Source: a virus
IMG/VR virus record: IMGVR_UViG_3300045918_000422
Location: 1 to 44,017 of that record
DNA: 44,017 nucleotides
Direction: 5' to 3' (one strand)
Below are positions 13,798-22,573 of this stretch, piece by piece. Both the position numbers and the translations under genes were made by a program. A model generated the notes under the pieces. It ran no database searches. It saw nothing but the letters and a program-made list of their open reading frames with translations, and was not told where the DNA came from. How positions within the stretch are numbered: the first letter of the stretch is position 1; every line of letters starts with the position of its first letter.

Positions 13798-16151
13798 AAT
13801 GTGCTCGCCGATGTTATGGCACTACCGCCAGTGCTGTTGTTTATCTCAAGTTTCATGGTTCGTCCTTGTTGCATATCATAACCGCCTTGTGATTTTTGGA
13901 ACATAACAGACTGACTTTGTGGCTTTTCTGGCTGGCTTTGGTAATCTCGCTTAACAGTAATCAACTTGCCTTCATTGTCTTTTTTAGTGACAAATGGGCT
14001 GCCTTTGTAATCAGATTGACTACCTAGTGCGCTGTTTAACTTTGCGTAGTAGTTAGCCTCGCGGGTATGATGTGACTGATATTTAGGGTCATCATAACGC
14101 CATTTAACGTACCCTTTACCCAATTGTCGGCTTCCCGTTTGATAGTCTACGTTTTTATTTTCCATAAAATTGCCGATACCTTTGTACTGTCCGCTGTTTA
14201 GTTCATCAACACTAAATCTCGCTTGTTCGTCTAACGCCGCCTGACTGCGTTCGATTTTGCCATTTTTCATCAAGCCTTTTTCTTCAAGCCGTTTACGCAA
14301 TGCTGTACCGCGCGAGCCTTGCCACGACAAAAAACCTGTATTGGTCGCTTTGTTGTGCGGGTCTGTGTGGCTACCAAAAAGATACTTATTTGCATAATCG
14401 TTTTCTCGCCCCACTTCCGATGTCATCACCTTGGCTTGTTTATCGCTTAATCCAGCTTTTCGATAAGCCTCATAAACGCTCTTCATGTTTTGCTTTTGGT
14501 CGCCACCCATGCGAATGTCACCGCTAGGTGTATAAGTCTGGTTCGTTTGAATGGCTTCTGCCGTATCGGTTACAACATCCCCCGCTATCTTTTGCGTTTT
14601 TGTCCATACTTCCGTCATTACATCCTTGAATTTATTACCCAAAGCATTAACAAAACTGCCTTGTCTATCAGATTCGGCTTTTTTGTATTCTTCAGCACTA
14701 ATCGGTTTACCCTGTGCTTTTATCGCTTTCTCGCTGTTAGCGGTATAGGTAGCTATTTGCTTTTGCGCCGCTAGTGCATCTTTGTCACCAAATAACGCCG
14801 CGATACCGCCGACTAATTCCTGAGTCCATTCCTGATTCTCTGGCGTGTCGTTTTGATAGGCATTATAACCAACATAACCGCCTGCCGCTGCTGCTCCTGC
14901 CAACGGTAAAGCCACACCACCGACTAACGAACCTGCCGCGCCTGCCGCAAGAACACCACCGCCCACCGCTGCCGCGCCTGCCATTGCTTTTTCTGGCGTG
15001 ACTGAACCTATCCACGCCGCAAATGCACCAATAGCCGCCGCCGCTTCCTTAATGTGCGTAACCAGGTTTTTAAAATCTTCCTCGGCTTCTTTGCTTGTTA
15101 GATACTTACTAAATCGAGTAATGCCATCGGCTAAACCGTCAATTAAAGGCTCTAACTTGCCAGACATCATAAGCTTTTCAAAAGCACTTCCCACCGCTTC
15201 ACTAAATCGGGTTAATGCTGGGGCTAAAGGCTCTAAGCCTTTCATAAATGTGTTTTCTGCTTGCTGCTTAAACCGTTCCCATTGGCTGTCTAGGTCTTGA
15301 TAACTCTTAAGTGTTGAGTCACTGACTGCCAATAATTTAGCGTCATTAGCATAGCGTTTTTGCATTGCCTGAAATTCAGAATCTGACATTTCCATCATGC
15401 GCTGTCTATCTTCTGAGCTTGTAAAACTGTCCATACCGTAGGCTTTAGCCACGTTTTCACGCTGTGCCTGTGGGACTGCTTTTAATGTACTACGGATTTT
15501 TTCCAGCACTTCGGGCAATAGCTCACTGGCTTTTTTGCCCTCCTGCCCTTGAATGCCTAACGCGCTAAATTTCCATGCCTGGCTAACATCGGTTTGACTT
15601 TCGCGAATTGCACTAAGTGATTGATCTGGACTACCCAGAAGTTTTGAGTAATTGATTCTTGCGGATTGCATTGCGCCTGAGCTAATGCCAAGCCCCATGC
15701 TTTGAAAGCGGGTTTGACTTGCATCATTAGCAAGTTTGTTCATTCCAAACGCGCCCGCGCCTGTGGCTAAACCGCCCGCAATACTGGCGAATTTAGCTAA
15801 ACCAACTCCCGCGCTTATGATGGTAGAGCCTATCTCTTTCCATCGTTTGAGCATATCAATATCGGTTTTTTTGCGGTCTGCTGCGTTCTTTCTGCGCTTG
15901 TCATCTTCCTTTTTTTCAAAGGTTGATAGCTTTGCCTGTTCGGCTGTTTGTGCGGTTAAAGCGGTTAAGGTTTCGTTAGCGTTATCGGCAATAGACGCGC
16001 CCGTGTCCACTGCGTTTGACATTTCATCATTGGCAGTTTTCCAGGCGTCGGGAGCTTCAGCTAAGGCTTTTTGATATTCGTCATAAAGGCTTTTAAACGC
16101 TTTGAATGAGTCGTCTTTGACATCAACTTCGATAATTGATTTTACTGCCAT
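13794..16151 (-). CDS. Tape measure protein with a lysozyme-like domain
   Basis: A 785-residue protein. It begins MAVKSIIEVDVKDDSFKAF, then has coiled-coil regions and Gly/Ala-rich hydrophobic spans at about 370-430 (GAAAVGGGVLAAGAAGSLVG). Residues about 565-700 resemble the phage tail lysozyme/muramidase domain: VYEAYRKAGLSDKQAKVMTS, EVGRENDYANKYLFGS and FLSWQGSRGTALRKRL, with a possible catalytic Glu in TSEVGREN. It sets tail length and would open peptidoglycan at infection. It follows the frameshifted chaperone genes directly. This is the only lysozyme-like region seen in the genome. Confidence 0.85.
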   Translation of the reverse strand: MAVKSIIEVDVKDDSFKAFKSLYDEYQKALAEAPDAWKTANDEMSNAVDTGASIADNANETLTALTAQTAEQAKLSTFEKKEDDKRRKNAADRKKTDIDMLKRWKEIGSTIISAGVGLAKFASIAGGLATGAGAFGMNKLANDASQTRFQSMGLGISSGAMQSARINYSKLLGSPDQSLSAIRESQTDVSQAWKFSALGIQGQEGKKASELLPEVLEKIRSTLKAVPQAQRENVAKAYGMDSFTSSEDRQRMMEMSDSEFQAMQKRYANDAKLLAVSDSTLKSYQDLDSQWERFKQQAENTFMKGLEPLAPALTRFSEAVGSAFEKLMMSGKLEPLIDGLADGITRFSKYLTSKEAEEDFKNLVTHIKEAAAAIGAFAAWIGSVTPEKAMAGAAAVGGGVLAAGAAGSLVGGVALPLAGAAAAGGYVGYNAYQNDTPENQEWTQELVGGIAALFGDKDALAAQKQIATYTANSEKAIKAQGKPISAEEYKKAESDRQGSFVNALGNKFKDVMTEVWTKTQKIAGDVVTDTAEAIQTNQTYTPSGDIRMGGDQKQNMKSVYEAYRKAGLSDKQAKVMTSEVGRENDYANKYLFGSHTDPHNKATNTGFLSWQGSRGTALRKRLEEKGLMKNGKIERSQAALDEQARFSVDELNSGQYKGIGNFMENKNVDYQTGSRQLGKGYVKWRYDDPKYQSHHTREANYYAKLNSALGSQSDYKGSPFVTKKDNEGKLITVKRDYQSQPEKPQSQSVMFQKSQGGYDMQQGRTMKLEINNSTGGSAITSASTL

Positions 16152-16861
16152 TTAACCGCCCATCGCCTTTAAAAATTGTATTAAGTGCCTGTTTTTGAAT
16201 TGTGCTACGGTTTCATATTCAAGACCGTATTTCTTTACAATGTCCCCAAACCCGTCTGTACTCGCCCAATCAAACAAGTCATGTACTAGGCTTTCTTTTT
16301 CGCGGTAGGTTCTGCCGCTATCAGTTTCGGCAAGGAATTTATCCAGTCCATACAGTTCAATGAGGTAGTTTGTGAGCTGTAACTTGCTAAAATCTTTTTT
16401 ATCGTTTCCAGAGTCGATACAACTACATATTGATTCACAATAAAAAAAATTACCGCGCTCATAATACTGTCGAATTGTTCATCATCAATGATTTTTGCGT
16501 TCAATGCCTGGATTAATGGCAATGGCTCGTAAGTTCCATTACTTGGCACAATGACATTTGTTAGCCGCTTGACTTCACAGATAAAGGCTAAATCTTTTTC
16601 AAGCTGGTTTTTGTTCACATTGTCCAATGATTCAATCTCAAACGGTTTAAAGCGTGATAAATCAACACCGTGCCCCGCTTCGCTGTTTAGCTGATCAATT
16701 GCTATGCTTGGCATAATCCAAAGCGTACCGTTTCGTATACTGTCCATGCTGACCTTAGCCAACAAGCCATAATTGACTTTTAATACCGAGTAGCTTACCA
16801 GTTGATGATGTACAGTTAAGTCGCCAACTTCCACGACTAAATTCAAGTTTTTATCTAGCAT
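16152..16861 (-). CDS. Tail assembly chaperone, -1 frameshifted long form (GT-like)
   Basis: The codons GCG AAA AAG AAA (16303-16292 on the minus strand) sit just before the stop of the short form. A -1 shift opens KESLVHDLFDWASTDGFGDI and continues through VKKYGLEYETVAQFKNRHLI to QFLKAMGG, ending at 16152, directly against the tape measure ATG at 16151. The extension has no separate start. This is the classic G/GT arrangement. The heptamer G AAA AAG is weaker than A AAA AAG, so the shift efficiency may be low or aided by downstream structure. Confidence 0.75.
16286..16861 (-). CDS. Tail assembly chaperone, short form (G-like)
   Basis: A 191-residue protein between tail tube and tape measure, the conserved place of G/GT chaperones. 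It begins MLDKNLNLVVEVGDLTVHHQ and ends in Lys-Lys-Lys-Ala. It is made when ribosomes do not shift at 16295-16303. It should bind the tape measure and guide tube polymerisation, and is not expected in virions. Confidence 0.75.
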   Translation of the reverse strand: MLDKNLNLVVEVGDLTVHHQLVSYSVLKVNYGLLAKVSMDSIRNGTLWIMPSIAIDQLNSEAGHGVDLSRFKPFEIESLDNVNKNQLEKDLAFICEVKRLTNVIVPSNGTYEPLPLIQALNAKIIDDEQFDSIMSAVIFFIVNQYVVVSTLETIKKILASYSSQTTSLNCMDWINSLPKLIAAEPTAKKKA

Positions 16862-16880
16862 GTGTTATCTCTTAGTTAGG

Positions 16881-16911
16881 TTAAAAGGTCGGGCGTGACC
16901 TAACCACGCCC
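16881..16911 (-). terminator. Hairpin between tail tube and chaperone genes
   Basis: GGGCGTG (16891-16897) pairs with CACGCCC (16905-16911), and on the minus strand the stem is followed by GACCTTTT. A partial terminator here would keep tube mRNA high relative to chaperone and tape measure, a common phage solution. The rest of the 16862-16985 gap holds only the GTTATAAT-containing site near 16969-16983. Confidence 0.65.
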
Positions 16912-16985
16912 TATTCCGTCAAGCTACTTCGGCTTCTTACCGTTTCACTTGTGAGTGGCTTATGCTCATGTTACATTATAACACT

Positions 16986-17423
16986 CTACGCGCCATAAAT
17001 GTCATTATTGATAGGCTGATACGCTTTGATAGTAAAGCCCACAGTCGGCTCTTTACCAGCATAACTTCGGGTTTCGTAAGTATTAAAAAAACCGTTTTGA
17101 TAGTTTTCGCGTTCTAATGCGTTACTGTCTGTCGTTACAACAATATTGCCAACATTTGAATTACTGGCAATCTGGGCAAGCATACGCGCACAGAGCGGGT
17201 GTGTTTTTACAATTTTGAATGATAGCGTAACTTCAACGTAAGGATTGGGACTACCAACAACACCCGTTGCTGTCGGTAGCATGGTAGTGATTTCACCACC
17301 ATACGATATGCTTACCATTTCATCGCCAAGCGCATCAGCATCAATATTCAGTGTTGGATTGCTGGTAAAATTGATACTTACGCGGGCTTTATTTACTGAG
17401 CCTTGTACAATATTTCTAGGCAT
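16986..17423 (-). CDS. Tail tube protein
   Basis: A 145-residue protein directly downstream of the sheath gene, the usual place of the tube. The segments VEVTLSFKIVKTHPLCARML, NVGNIVVTTDSNAL and ENYQNGFFNTYETRS match the beta-sandwich tube family of this type of myovirus. It is probably followed by a partial terminator, fitting its high required dose. Confidence 0.82.
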   Translation of the reverse strand: MPRNIVQGSVNKARVSINFTSNPTLNIDADALGDEMVSISYGGEITTMLPTATGVVGSPNPYVEVTLSFKIVKTHPLCARMLAQIASNSNVGNIVVTTDSNALERENYQNGFFNTYETRSYAGKEPTVGFTIKAYQPINNDIYGA

Positions 17424-17433
17424 AAATTACCCC

Positions 17434-18822
17434 TTAGTATAAAAATTCTGTAGCGTTGAGATTGACTATGATCTGCTCAAAGCCGCCTTGTGGAATAATC
17501 GCAACCTGAAAACCACTGTATAAATGCTGTGAGTAGTCGCTAGGGTTATCCCGTGCATAATCGACTAATGGGATCGCGTTAATAACGCACTTACCCGCAT
17601 AAACATGGTTTGTTACATTGTCGGCAAATGTTTGAGGTGGTAGCTGTACCGCTTCGACTGTTCCATACAACAAACCGTAAACCGTACCACGTCTAAGCAC
17701 TTCTGCTCCACGGTCTTGCAGTCTGTCAACGCCTTTTTGATTGTAGTACAACGGGGCAATGCTGTTGTTATTGCCGTTCAGGATTTCGTTAGACATATCC
17801 AGTTCAAGAGTTAATTTTGCCCAGTCTACTGCATACCAAAAATCGAATGACTCGCCTGATAGAACCCTACCCCATTTTCTAAAGATACCTGAAGCAATAC
17901 CGCCCTCGCTGCCAGTGTCAAACCAGCCGATATTAGCCGTGCGTAATTGTTGTAACAGCGTACTATTGCCGAATGTCGGATAGACCTCAACACCATAAGC
18001 CCGTAACAGTGCCATAGTCATTATGGGTGTTCCGCTGTTCGGTCTGCGTGATAGCGAACGATGCAAGTCTGCCGCTAACTCGAATTGTGTAATCGCCTTG
18101 TTGGGTGATTCCACCGCTGCATATACTGAGTTATGTACACCGCCCCATGTTGAGTAAGTGCTTGTGGTTGTGGTCACGAAAAAATTAACTGGCGTTTCTG
18201 GCGCGTCATAATTTCCAACCATCGTTTTAAAAGTCGATTCACTGTCCCACGTTCTAGGAACAAGGAATGAATAAACCAGCTTTGGATTAGTGGTAATGAA
18301 CGCGGTTAAGGCTGTCACGCCCTCGGCGATTGTACCGTTGCCAAGCTCTAACACATAAACCGCTTGCGTTGCACCCTGGGCAAAAAAGGTTGTATTCATT
18401 GCCGCTAGTTCTGCCACGTCCTCATCGGTAACAGTACCGAACACGGTAGCCACTGCCAAGCTGGTAGGCATTGCGTAGGTAAATGTATCAGCATCAACAA
18501 TCGTTGCCAAAAATGTACCGTTATAACCCGCTGGAGTTGCCCCTGCTACGGTTACATAGATGGTGTCGCCAATAGGGAATCCATGCGCCGCGCTTGTGCC
18601 TGTGACAGTGTTACTGCCTGAACTGTACACTAAATTAGTGACAGTTTTTGCACCCGCCAGGATTGCCGCCATATCACCTACAACGGTTAATAGCGTAAGC
18701 GTACCAGCCGCTTTAGTTGTTCCACCTTGCGAGACAAACGTGCCCGTTTCTTGCAATACGCTTGGTGTCGGTGCTTTGGTAACACTGACATTTACCGTAA
18801 CTATCTGATTAGTTAGACTCAT
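17434..18822 (-). CDS. Tail sheath protein (DUF3383-like) with inserted beta domain
   Basis: A 462-residue contractile sheath protein. Its N-terminus (MSLTNQIVTVNVSVTKAPTP) and later parts (FNTFFAQGATQAV-like, YVLELGNGTIAEGVTAL, MALLRAYGVEVYPTFGNSTL, LELDMSNEILNGNN) fit the DUF3383 sheath group. Residues about 60-130 (SGSNTVTGTSAAHGFPIGDT, TPAGYNGTFLATIVDADTFT) look like an inserted FCCH-like beta module. Such modules appear in phage decoration and tail proteins and would stand out from the sheath surface. Confidence 0.83.
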   Translation of the reverse strand: MSLTNQIVTVNVSVTKAPTPSVLQETGTFVSQGGTTKAAGTLTLLTVVGDMAAILAGAKTVTNLVYSSGSNTVTGTSAAHGFPIGDTIYVTVAGATPAGYNGTFLATIVDADTFTYAMPTSLAVATVFGTVTDEDVAELAAMNTTFFAQGATQAVYVLELGNGTIAEGVTALTAFITTNPKLVYSFLVPRTWDSESTFKTMVGNYDAPETPVNFFVTTTTSTYSTWGGVHNSVYAAVESPNKAITQFELAADLHRSLSRRPNSGTPIMTMALLRAYGVEVYPTFGNSTLLQQLRTANIGWFDTGSEGGIASGIFRKWGRVLSGESFDFWYAVDWAKLTLELDMSNEILNGNNNSIAPLYYNQKGVDRLQDRGAEVLRRGTVYGLLYGTVEAVQLPPQTFADNVTNHVYAGKCVINAIPLVDYARDNPSDYSQHLYSGFQVAIIPQGGFEQIIVNLNATEFLY

Positions 18823-18825
18823 TGT

Positions 18826-19806
18826 TTATATACCTTTGATAATAAAAGGGTTGTTAATTACGCTCACAAAAGCCTGTTCAATCAATACTCGGGCAATGTC
18901 TAGCGTTCTGTCTTGGTAATAATTCACTTCAAAAACAGCCTTTTTAGCATTGGCTGTCACGTTCAATTCTGTTTGTGGAATATCAATTTTTTTAAACACT
19001 GGCACGTTATTAATGCCAAAATCACTGTAATACTCTAGCCCTTTGTTAAGTACTAACCACAGATAATCTAACGCCTTGTTATTGTTCAATCCGTACGCTG
19101 TGACTTCTACCGTGTCTTTACACCACTGCCGCCTGTTGCTGTTTATGTCTTCCTGCGGGTAAGCGTTAAGCGGTATGGTTTCAGTTACGTCCACACTAAT
19201 AAACGGAGGTCGAATATTCTGCAATCCACGAAAAGCAGGGTAGACAGGACATATCGAATTAAGTGCCATAAAAAAAGGAAGACTATCAGTAACAATTTTT
19301 GAATCATCAAAAAACGATAAGTCGTCAATAATCTGGCTACGCATAATCGGATTAATCGCCTCGCCTGTGTAGTGAAACAAACCTGCGCCCCTGTAAAATT
19401 TGCCACGCTGTGAGAATGAAAATTGAATATCATCGAATGTGCCTATAAATAGCTCACTCTCTCCAATATCGTTAAAATCATCCACGTCATTTAATGTGGT
19501 AAAAGTTACATAGTTTTTACCATACACCTGGCTGTTTTCCATCACGTTGTTTGCTGCGTAGTGAAAAGAACCGTCAACACTAAACTGGCTATCTGGCTCA
19601 ATAATTGGCACTTGACCATTTAACGGAACACTGTTCAACATCTGCCCATTTAACGCGCCATTGCTGCCATTGATAAGCGATTTTTTAACCCAGAAAATAA
19701 ACCCGTCTACAGGTAAAACCAGTCGAACATAACGCACAAAAGTAATGCGCTGGTATTCACTGAGTACCTTTAAACCGTTTTCCAGGGCTATCTGTTTATC
19801 CAACAT
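18826..19806 (-). CDS. Neck/tail-completion structural protein, unassigned
   Basis: A 326-residue protein between connector genes and the sheath. It begins MLDKQIALENGLKVLSEYQR; the body is beta-rich and aromatic (FHYAANNVMENSQVYGKNYV, PPFISVDVTETIPLNAYPQE). Its overlap with the gp10-like gene and position before the sheath suggest a tail terminator or neck component. No family is firmly recognised. Confidence 0.6.
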   Translation of the reverse strand: MLDKQIALENGLKVLSEYQRITFVRYVRLVLPVDGFIFWVKKSLINGSNGALNGQMLNSVPLNGQVPIIEPDSQFSVDGSFHYAANNVMENSQVYGKNYVTFTTLNDVDDFNDIGESELFIGTFDDIQFSFSQRGKFYRGAGLFHYTGEAINPIMRSQIIDDLSFFDDSKIVTDSLPFFMALNSICPVYPAFRGLQNIRPPFISVDVTETIPLNAYPQEDINSNRRQWCKDTVEVTAYGLNNNKALDYLWLVLNKGLEYYSDFGINNVPVFKKIDIPQTELNVTANAKKAVFEVNYYQDRTLDIARVLIEQAFVSVINNPFIIKGI

Positions 19807-20263
19807 TTAACCACGCCTCAAAGCTATTAACATAAGTATGTGTATCATAAAATGATGGTCTTATTTCTCTTTTACCAGTCGCTTTATTTTTTGCGTTTTT
19901 GCGTTTCTTTTTACGTTGGTTCACACCGCCTAAACTATCCTGAGTTGCCACACCCTCAATTTTCCCATCAAACTCATAGCCCTCGATTGCTTTTGTAAAC
20001 ATCCCTTTTAAATCTTTGCTTATTTCATCGTTTACATTTTTTTCATTTATGGGTATACCTTTTAAATAATCAGCTAAAGAATCCGCTAGGGTTTCGGCTA
20101 TCTTTTGCGCTATTTCAACATCATGCAAGGTAAAAAACTCCTGCATTACGCCATATTTGTTTTCAATGAAACCCGCCACGTCTCCAGTAGTTACGTTAGC
20201 GTTCCCGTGGCTGCCGTGTGCATGACCATAAGGGAAGTCTTTAACACCTAGGTGGAGTTTCAT
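19796..20263 (-). CDS. Head-tail joining protein (HK97 gp10-like)
   Basis: A 155-residue protein with a basic central stretch (NQRKKKRKNAKNKATGKREI) and the C-terminal RPSFYDTHTYVNSFEAWL, resembling the R-P-S-x-D-T...SF motif of gp10-like neck proteins. An N-terminal His cluster (GHAHGSHGNAN) is unusual and may bind metal. It is located between the connector and neck genes. The assignment is moderate. Confidence 0.6.
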   Translation of the reverse strand: MKLHLGVKDFPYGHAHGSHGNANVTTGDVAGFIENKYGVMQEFFTLHDVEIAQKIAETLADSLADYLKGIPINEKNVNDEISKDLKGMFTKAIEGYEFDGKIEGVATQDSLGGVNQRKKKRKNAKNKATGKREIRPSFYDTHTYVNSFEAWLNVG

Positions 20264-20739
20264 GCGTCGAACACGATTAAATCACGATAGCGCGAAACAA
20301 TAGCCATGTAGTCACGCCCTTGCTGGGTCTGCATAAATTGCATATCACCTGCGCTTAAATTTTGCAGGTAAGCGGGTAATTGATTAGATACGCTTGTACC
20401 CTCATCGCTGGTCGATTGCACAAAACCGCTATGTAATGCCCAGGCATTTAAAGATGTGCGTATCTTCTCAAATATTGCCGCTGTGCTGTACATAATCAGC
20501 CAATGAACACCTAAATCATAAACAGCCATAGCATAATCAATCGCGTTGAATTGCTCGATAACTGGCGCAACAATAGACTGCGCCCACATTAGAGCGGAAT
20601 CAATATCTGGGTCGCCATCGGCTAAATCGTTGACAGTAATACTGACAGGATTAACCGATTGTTGACCGCCGTTTGTTGTTTTTGTGTAAATCCGTTGTCT
20701 ACGGATAAACAGCAAAAAATCAGCGCGATTGGTAGCCAT
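20260..20739 (-). CDS. Head-tail connector protein (DUF4054-like)
   Basis: A 159-residue helical protein (FNAIDYAMAVYDLGVHWLIM, IRTSLNAWALHSGFV) two genes downstream of the capsid gene. Size, composition and position fit the DUF4054/SPP1 gp15-like adaptors that bind beneath the portal. The motif evidence is weak, so context carries the call. Confidence 0.6.
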   Translation of the reverse strand: MATNRADFLLFIRRQRIYTKTTNGGQQSVNPVSITVNDLADGDPDIDSALMWAQSIVAPVIEQFNAIDYAMAVYDLGVHWLIMYSTAAIFEKIRTSLNAWALHSGFVQSTSDEGTSVSNQLPAYLQNLSAGDMQFMQTQQGRDYMAIVSRYRDLIVFDA

Positions 20740-20740
20740 G

Positions 20741-21100
20741 TTAAATGTATGTAACAGTCACAACTTGTGCCGCGCCTACGATGTAAACAATACCCGCTGT
20801 ACAGGGTACGTTAAAATCATAAACGCCCACGGTAGCAGGGATAACAGCAATCAATGTTGCCGCACTTACCCCGCCTGTCGTTGCGCAGTCATGTATCGCA
20901 CCAGCCGCGCCTGCGGTAGTCACGATAACACGACATACACGCCCCGCCGTTTCTTTGATAACCGTTGATGCTGCGACATTTAAAGCGCGTGATTTTGATG
21001 ACAGGGCATAAACTTCTTGCTTGCCGTCATCATTTACAAACGCATTTAGTGCCTGACCTGCTGCATTTTTAAAGCCTAAAACCAATGTTTTAACACTCAT
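20741..21100 (-). CDS. Small virion protein, probable decoration (119 aa)
   Basis: It begins MSVKTLVLGFKNAAGQALNA and is Ala/Val/Thr-rich with little charge in the C-terminal half (VIVTTAGAAGAIHDCATTGG, YDFNVPCTAGIVYIVGAAQV). This type of small beta protein is often found among the capsid/connector genes of phages and may decorate the virion. No specific function is recognised. Confidence 0.6.
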   Translation of the reverse strand: MSVKTLVLGFKNAAGQALNAFVNDDGKQEVYALSSKSRALNVAASTVIKETAGRVCRVIVTTAGAAGAIHDCATTGGVSAATLIAVIPATVGVYDFNVPCTAGIVYIVGAAQVVTVTYI

Positions 21101-21103
21101 AGT

Positions 21104-21520
21104 CTACCCCTGTGTGCCTTGTGCGGTTACGCCTTTACGACTTCCAGCGCGTTGAACAGTTAAATTACTTTCTTCTGTCATTCCGCTGGCGGTGTCGGTT
21201 ACGGTGTCGGTTAGTTCTTTATTAGCGGTTGCGGTTGCTTTGCTTTCACCCGCTAACAGTGAGCCTTGATAATCTTCCAAACTTGGAAGAATGTTTTCCC
21301 ATACAAACTGCACAGGGCATTCATTAAGCCGTGCGTCATCACTGTCTGGCAGGTTCGGATATTGCAAACGAATAGCAGAACATTGATCTACTTCACCGCT
21401 GAATAACTCAACGGTAGACATTGGTTCGACATATTTTGTAACCGTTTTACCGCTTGTTGGGCTGCGATAATTAAAGCCAAAAATGTCAGGCGTTGCGTTT
21501 TTTAATTTCAATGTTGCCAT
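21104..21520 (-). CDS. Structural-region hypothetical protein (138 aa)
   Basis: The N-terminal half (MATLKLKNATPDIFGFNYRS, TVTKYVEPMSTVELFSGEVD) is beta-rich, and the C-terminal 45 residues are low-complexity Thr/Ser/Ala. It lies immediately after the major capsid gene. A minor capsid or connector role is possible but unproven. Confidence 0.55.
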   Translation of the reverse strand: MATLKLKNATPDIFGFNYRSPTSGKTVTKYVEPMSTVELFSGEVDQCSAIRLQYPNLPDSDDARLNECPVQFVWENILPSLEDYQGSLLAGESKATATANKELTDTVTDTASGMTEESNLTVQRAGSRKGVTAQGTQG

Positions 21521-21522
21521 TT

Positions 21523-22569
21523 TTACGCCTCGAATTTAATGTCAGCGATAACTTGCACAGTGTTACTTTGCAATGTCCAGCCGCTTGTAGTTGCACCGAC
21601 TTCGTACAGCGTGCGAATGCCGTTGTTTTCTATCACGGTAGGGATTTCAAAAGGCACAATGTTAGACGTGCGCATAACAACATTTTCACCGATTTTTTGA
21701 CCTAAATTTTCAGCTGCAAAGTTAGTGCTGATATTGCCAAGACCGCTGTTATTTTCTGGCATTGTGGCGATTGAAATAACCATCTTGTCATATTTGGAAC
21801 TGGTCGCACCTTTGCCTTTAAATCTAAAGTCGTCCTTGCCCCATTCAAATGTGCATTGTGGGTACAATTCTTCGATGGTCTTGATAATTGACCACGACAT
21901 ACCAGAGCCACCAGCCACCAAAGGGATAACTTTAGTTTGTAGGGTTTGTAATACGCGCTGTGATGTCAAGATGCCAAAATGAACGCTTGCACCAACCAAG
22001 TTCAAAGCTGACAATTGATAGTTAATGAAACTAACAAGCTGATTTTTAATTTCAATCGGGTCTTGCAATTCAAGCAGGGTTTCGCCAAAGCTATCCACCG
22101 TTAAAAGTGCTGATTGCGTGATTTTACCCGCCGCATTCAAAACACCTTCATACGCACCGCCTGAACCAGTCAAGGCAAGAGTCGCATAAACCTGGTTTAT
22201 CGACTGTCTAGCCACTGCCTGAGCGAGTGACATATAGTCAATACCACGCCCTTGATAAGCCTGGATTGTGTAGCGGTTGTATTCCTGGTTTGTGCGGATT
22301 GAGATTGTAGGCGTTTGAATCATGTTCACAGCAATGTCACCGCTGGGGATACGATTTGAATCACCCCCTGTGCTGATTAACTTTGCGTTAGTTTTCAATT
22401 CCACCACATTCATATAAACCGCTTTAGCATCAACGGGCAAATCTTCGTGAATGTTTTTAGCATTTTGACCAAACAACACGACAAAATCACTGTGTTGTGT
22501 CTGGCTTACTTTGTAGCCCTGTACTTGGTACGATGGCTGGATAATACTTACTGCACCGATGTTTGACAT
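21523..22569 (-). CDS. Major capsid protein
   Basis: A 348-residue protein in the standard slot after protease/scaffold and cement genes. Elements YNRYTIQAYQGRGIDYMSLA, YATLALTGSGGAYEGVL and the C-terminal NLGQKIGENVVMRTSNIVPF with EIPTVIENNGIRTLYEVG match the DUF2184-type HK97-fold major capsid proteins. No N-terminal propeptide is obvious, since scaffold and protease come from the separate upstream gene. Confidence 0.82.
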   Translation of the reverse strand: MSNIGAVSIIQPSYQVQGYKVSQTQHSDFVVLFGQNAKNIHEDLPVDAKAVYMNVVELKTNAKLISTGGDSNRIPSGDIAVNMIQTPTISIRTNQEYNRYTIQAYQGRGIDYMSLAQAVARQSINQVYATLALTGSGGAYEGVLNAAGKITQSALLTVDSFGETLLELQDPIEIKNQLVSFINYQLSALNLVGASVHFGILTSQRVLQTLQTKVIPLVAGGSGMSWSIIKTIEELYPQCTFEWGKDDFRFKGKGATSSKYDKMVISIATMPENNSGLGNISTNFAAENLGQKIGENVVMRTSNIVPFEIPTVIENNGIRTLYEVGATTSGWTLQSNTVQVIADIKFEA

Positions 22570-22573
22570 AATA

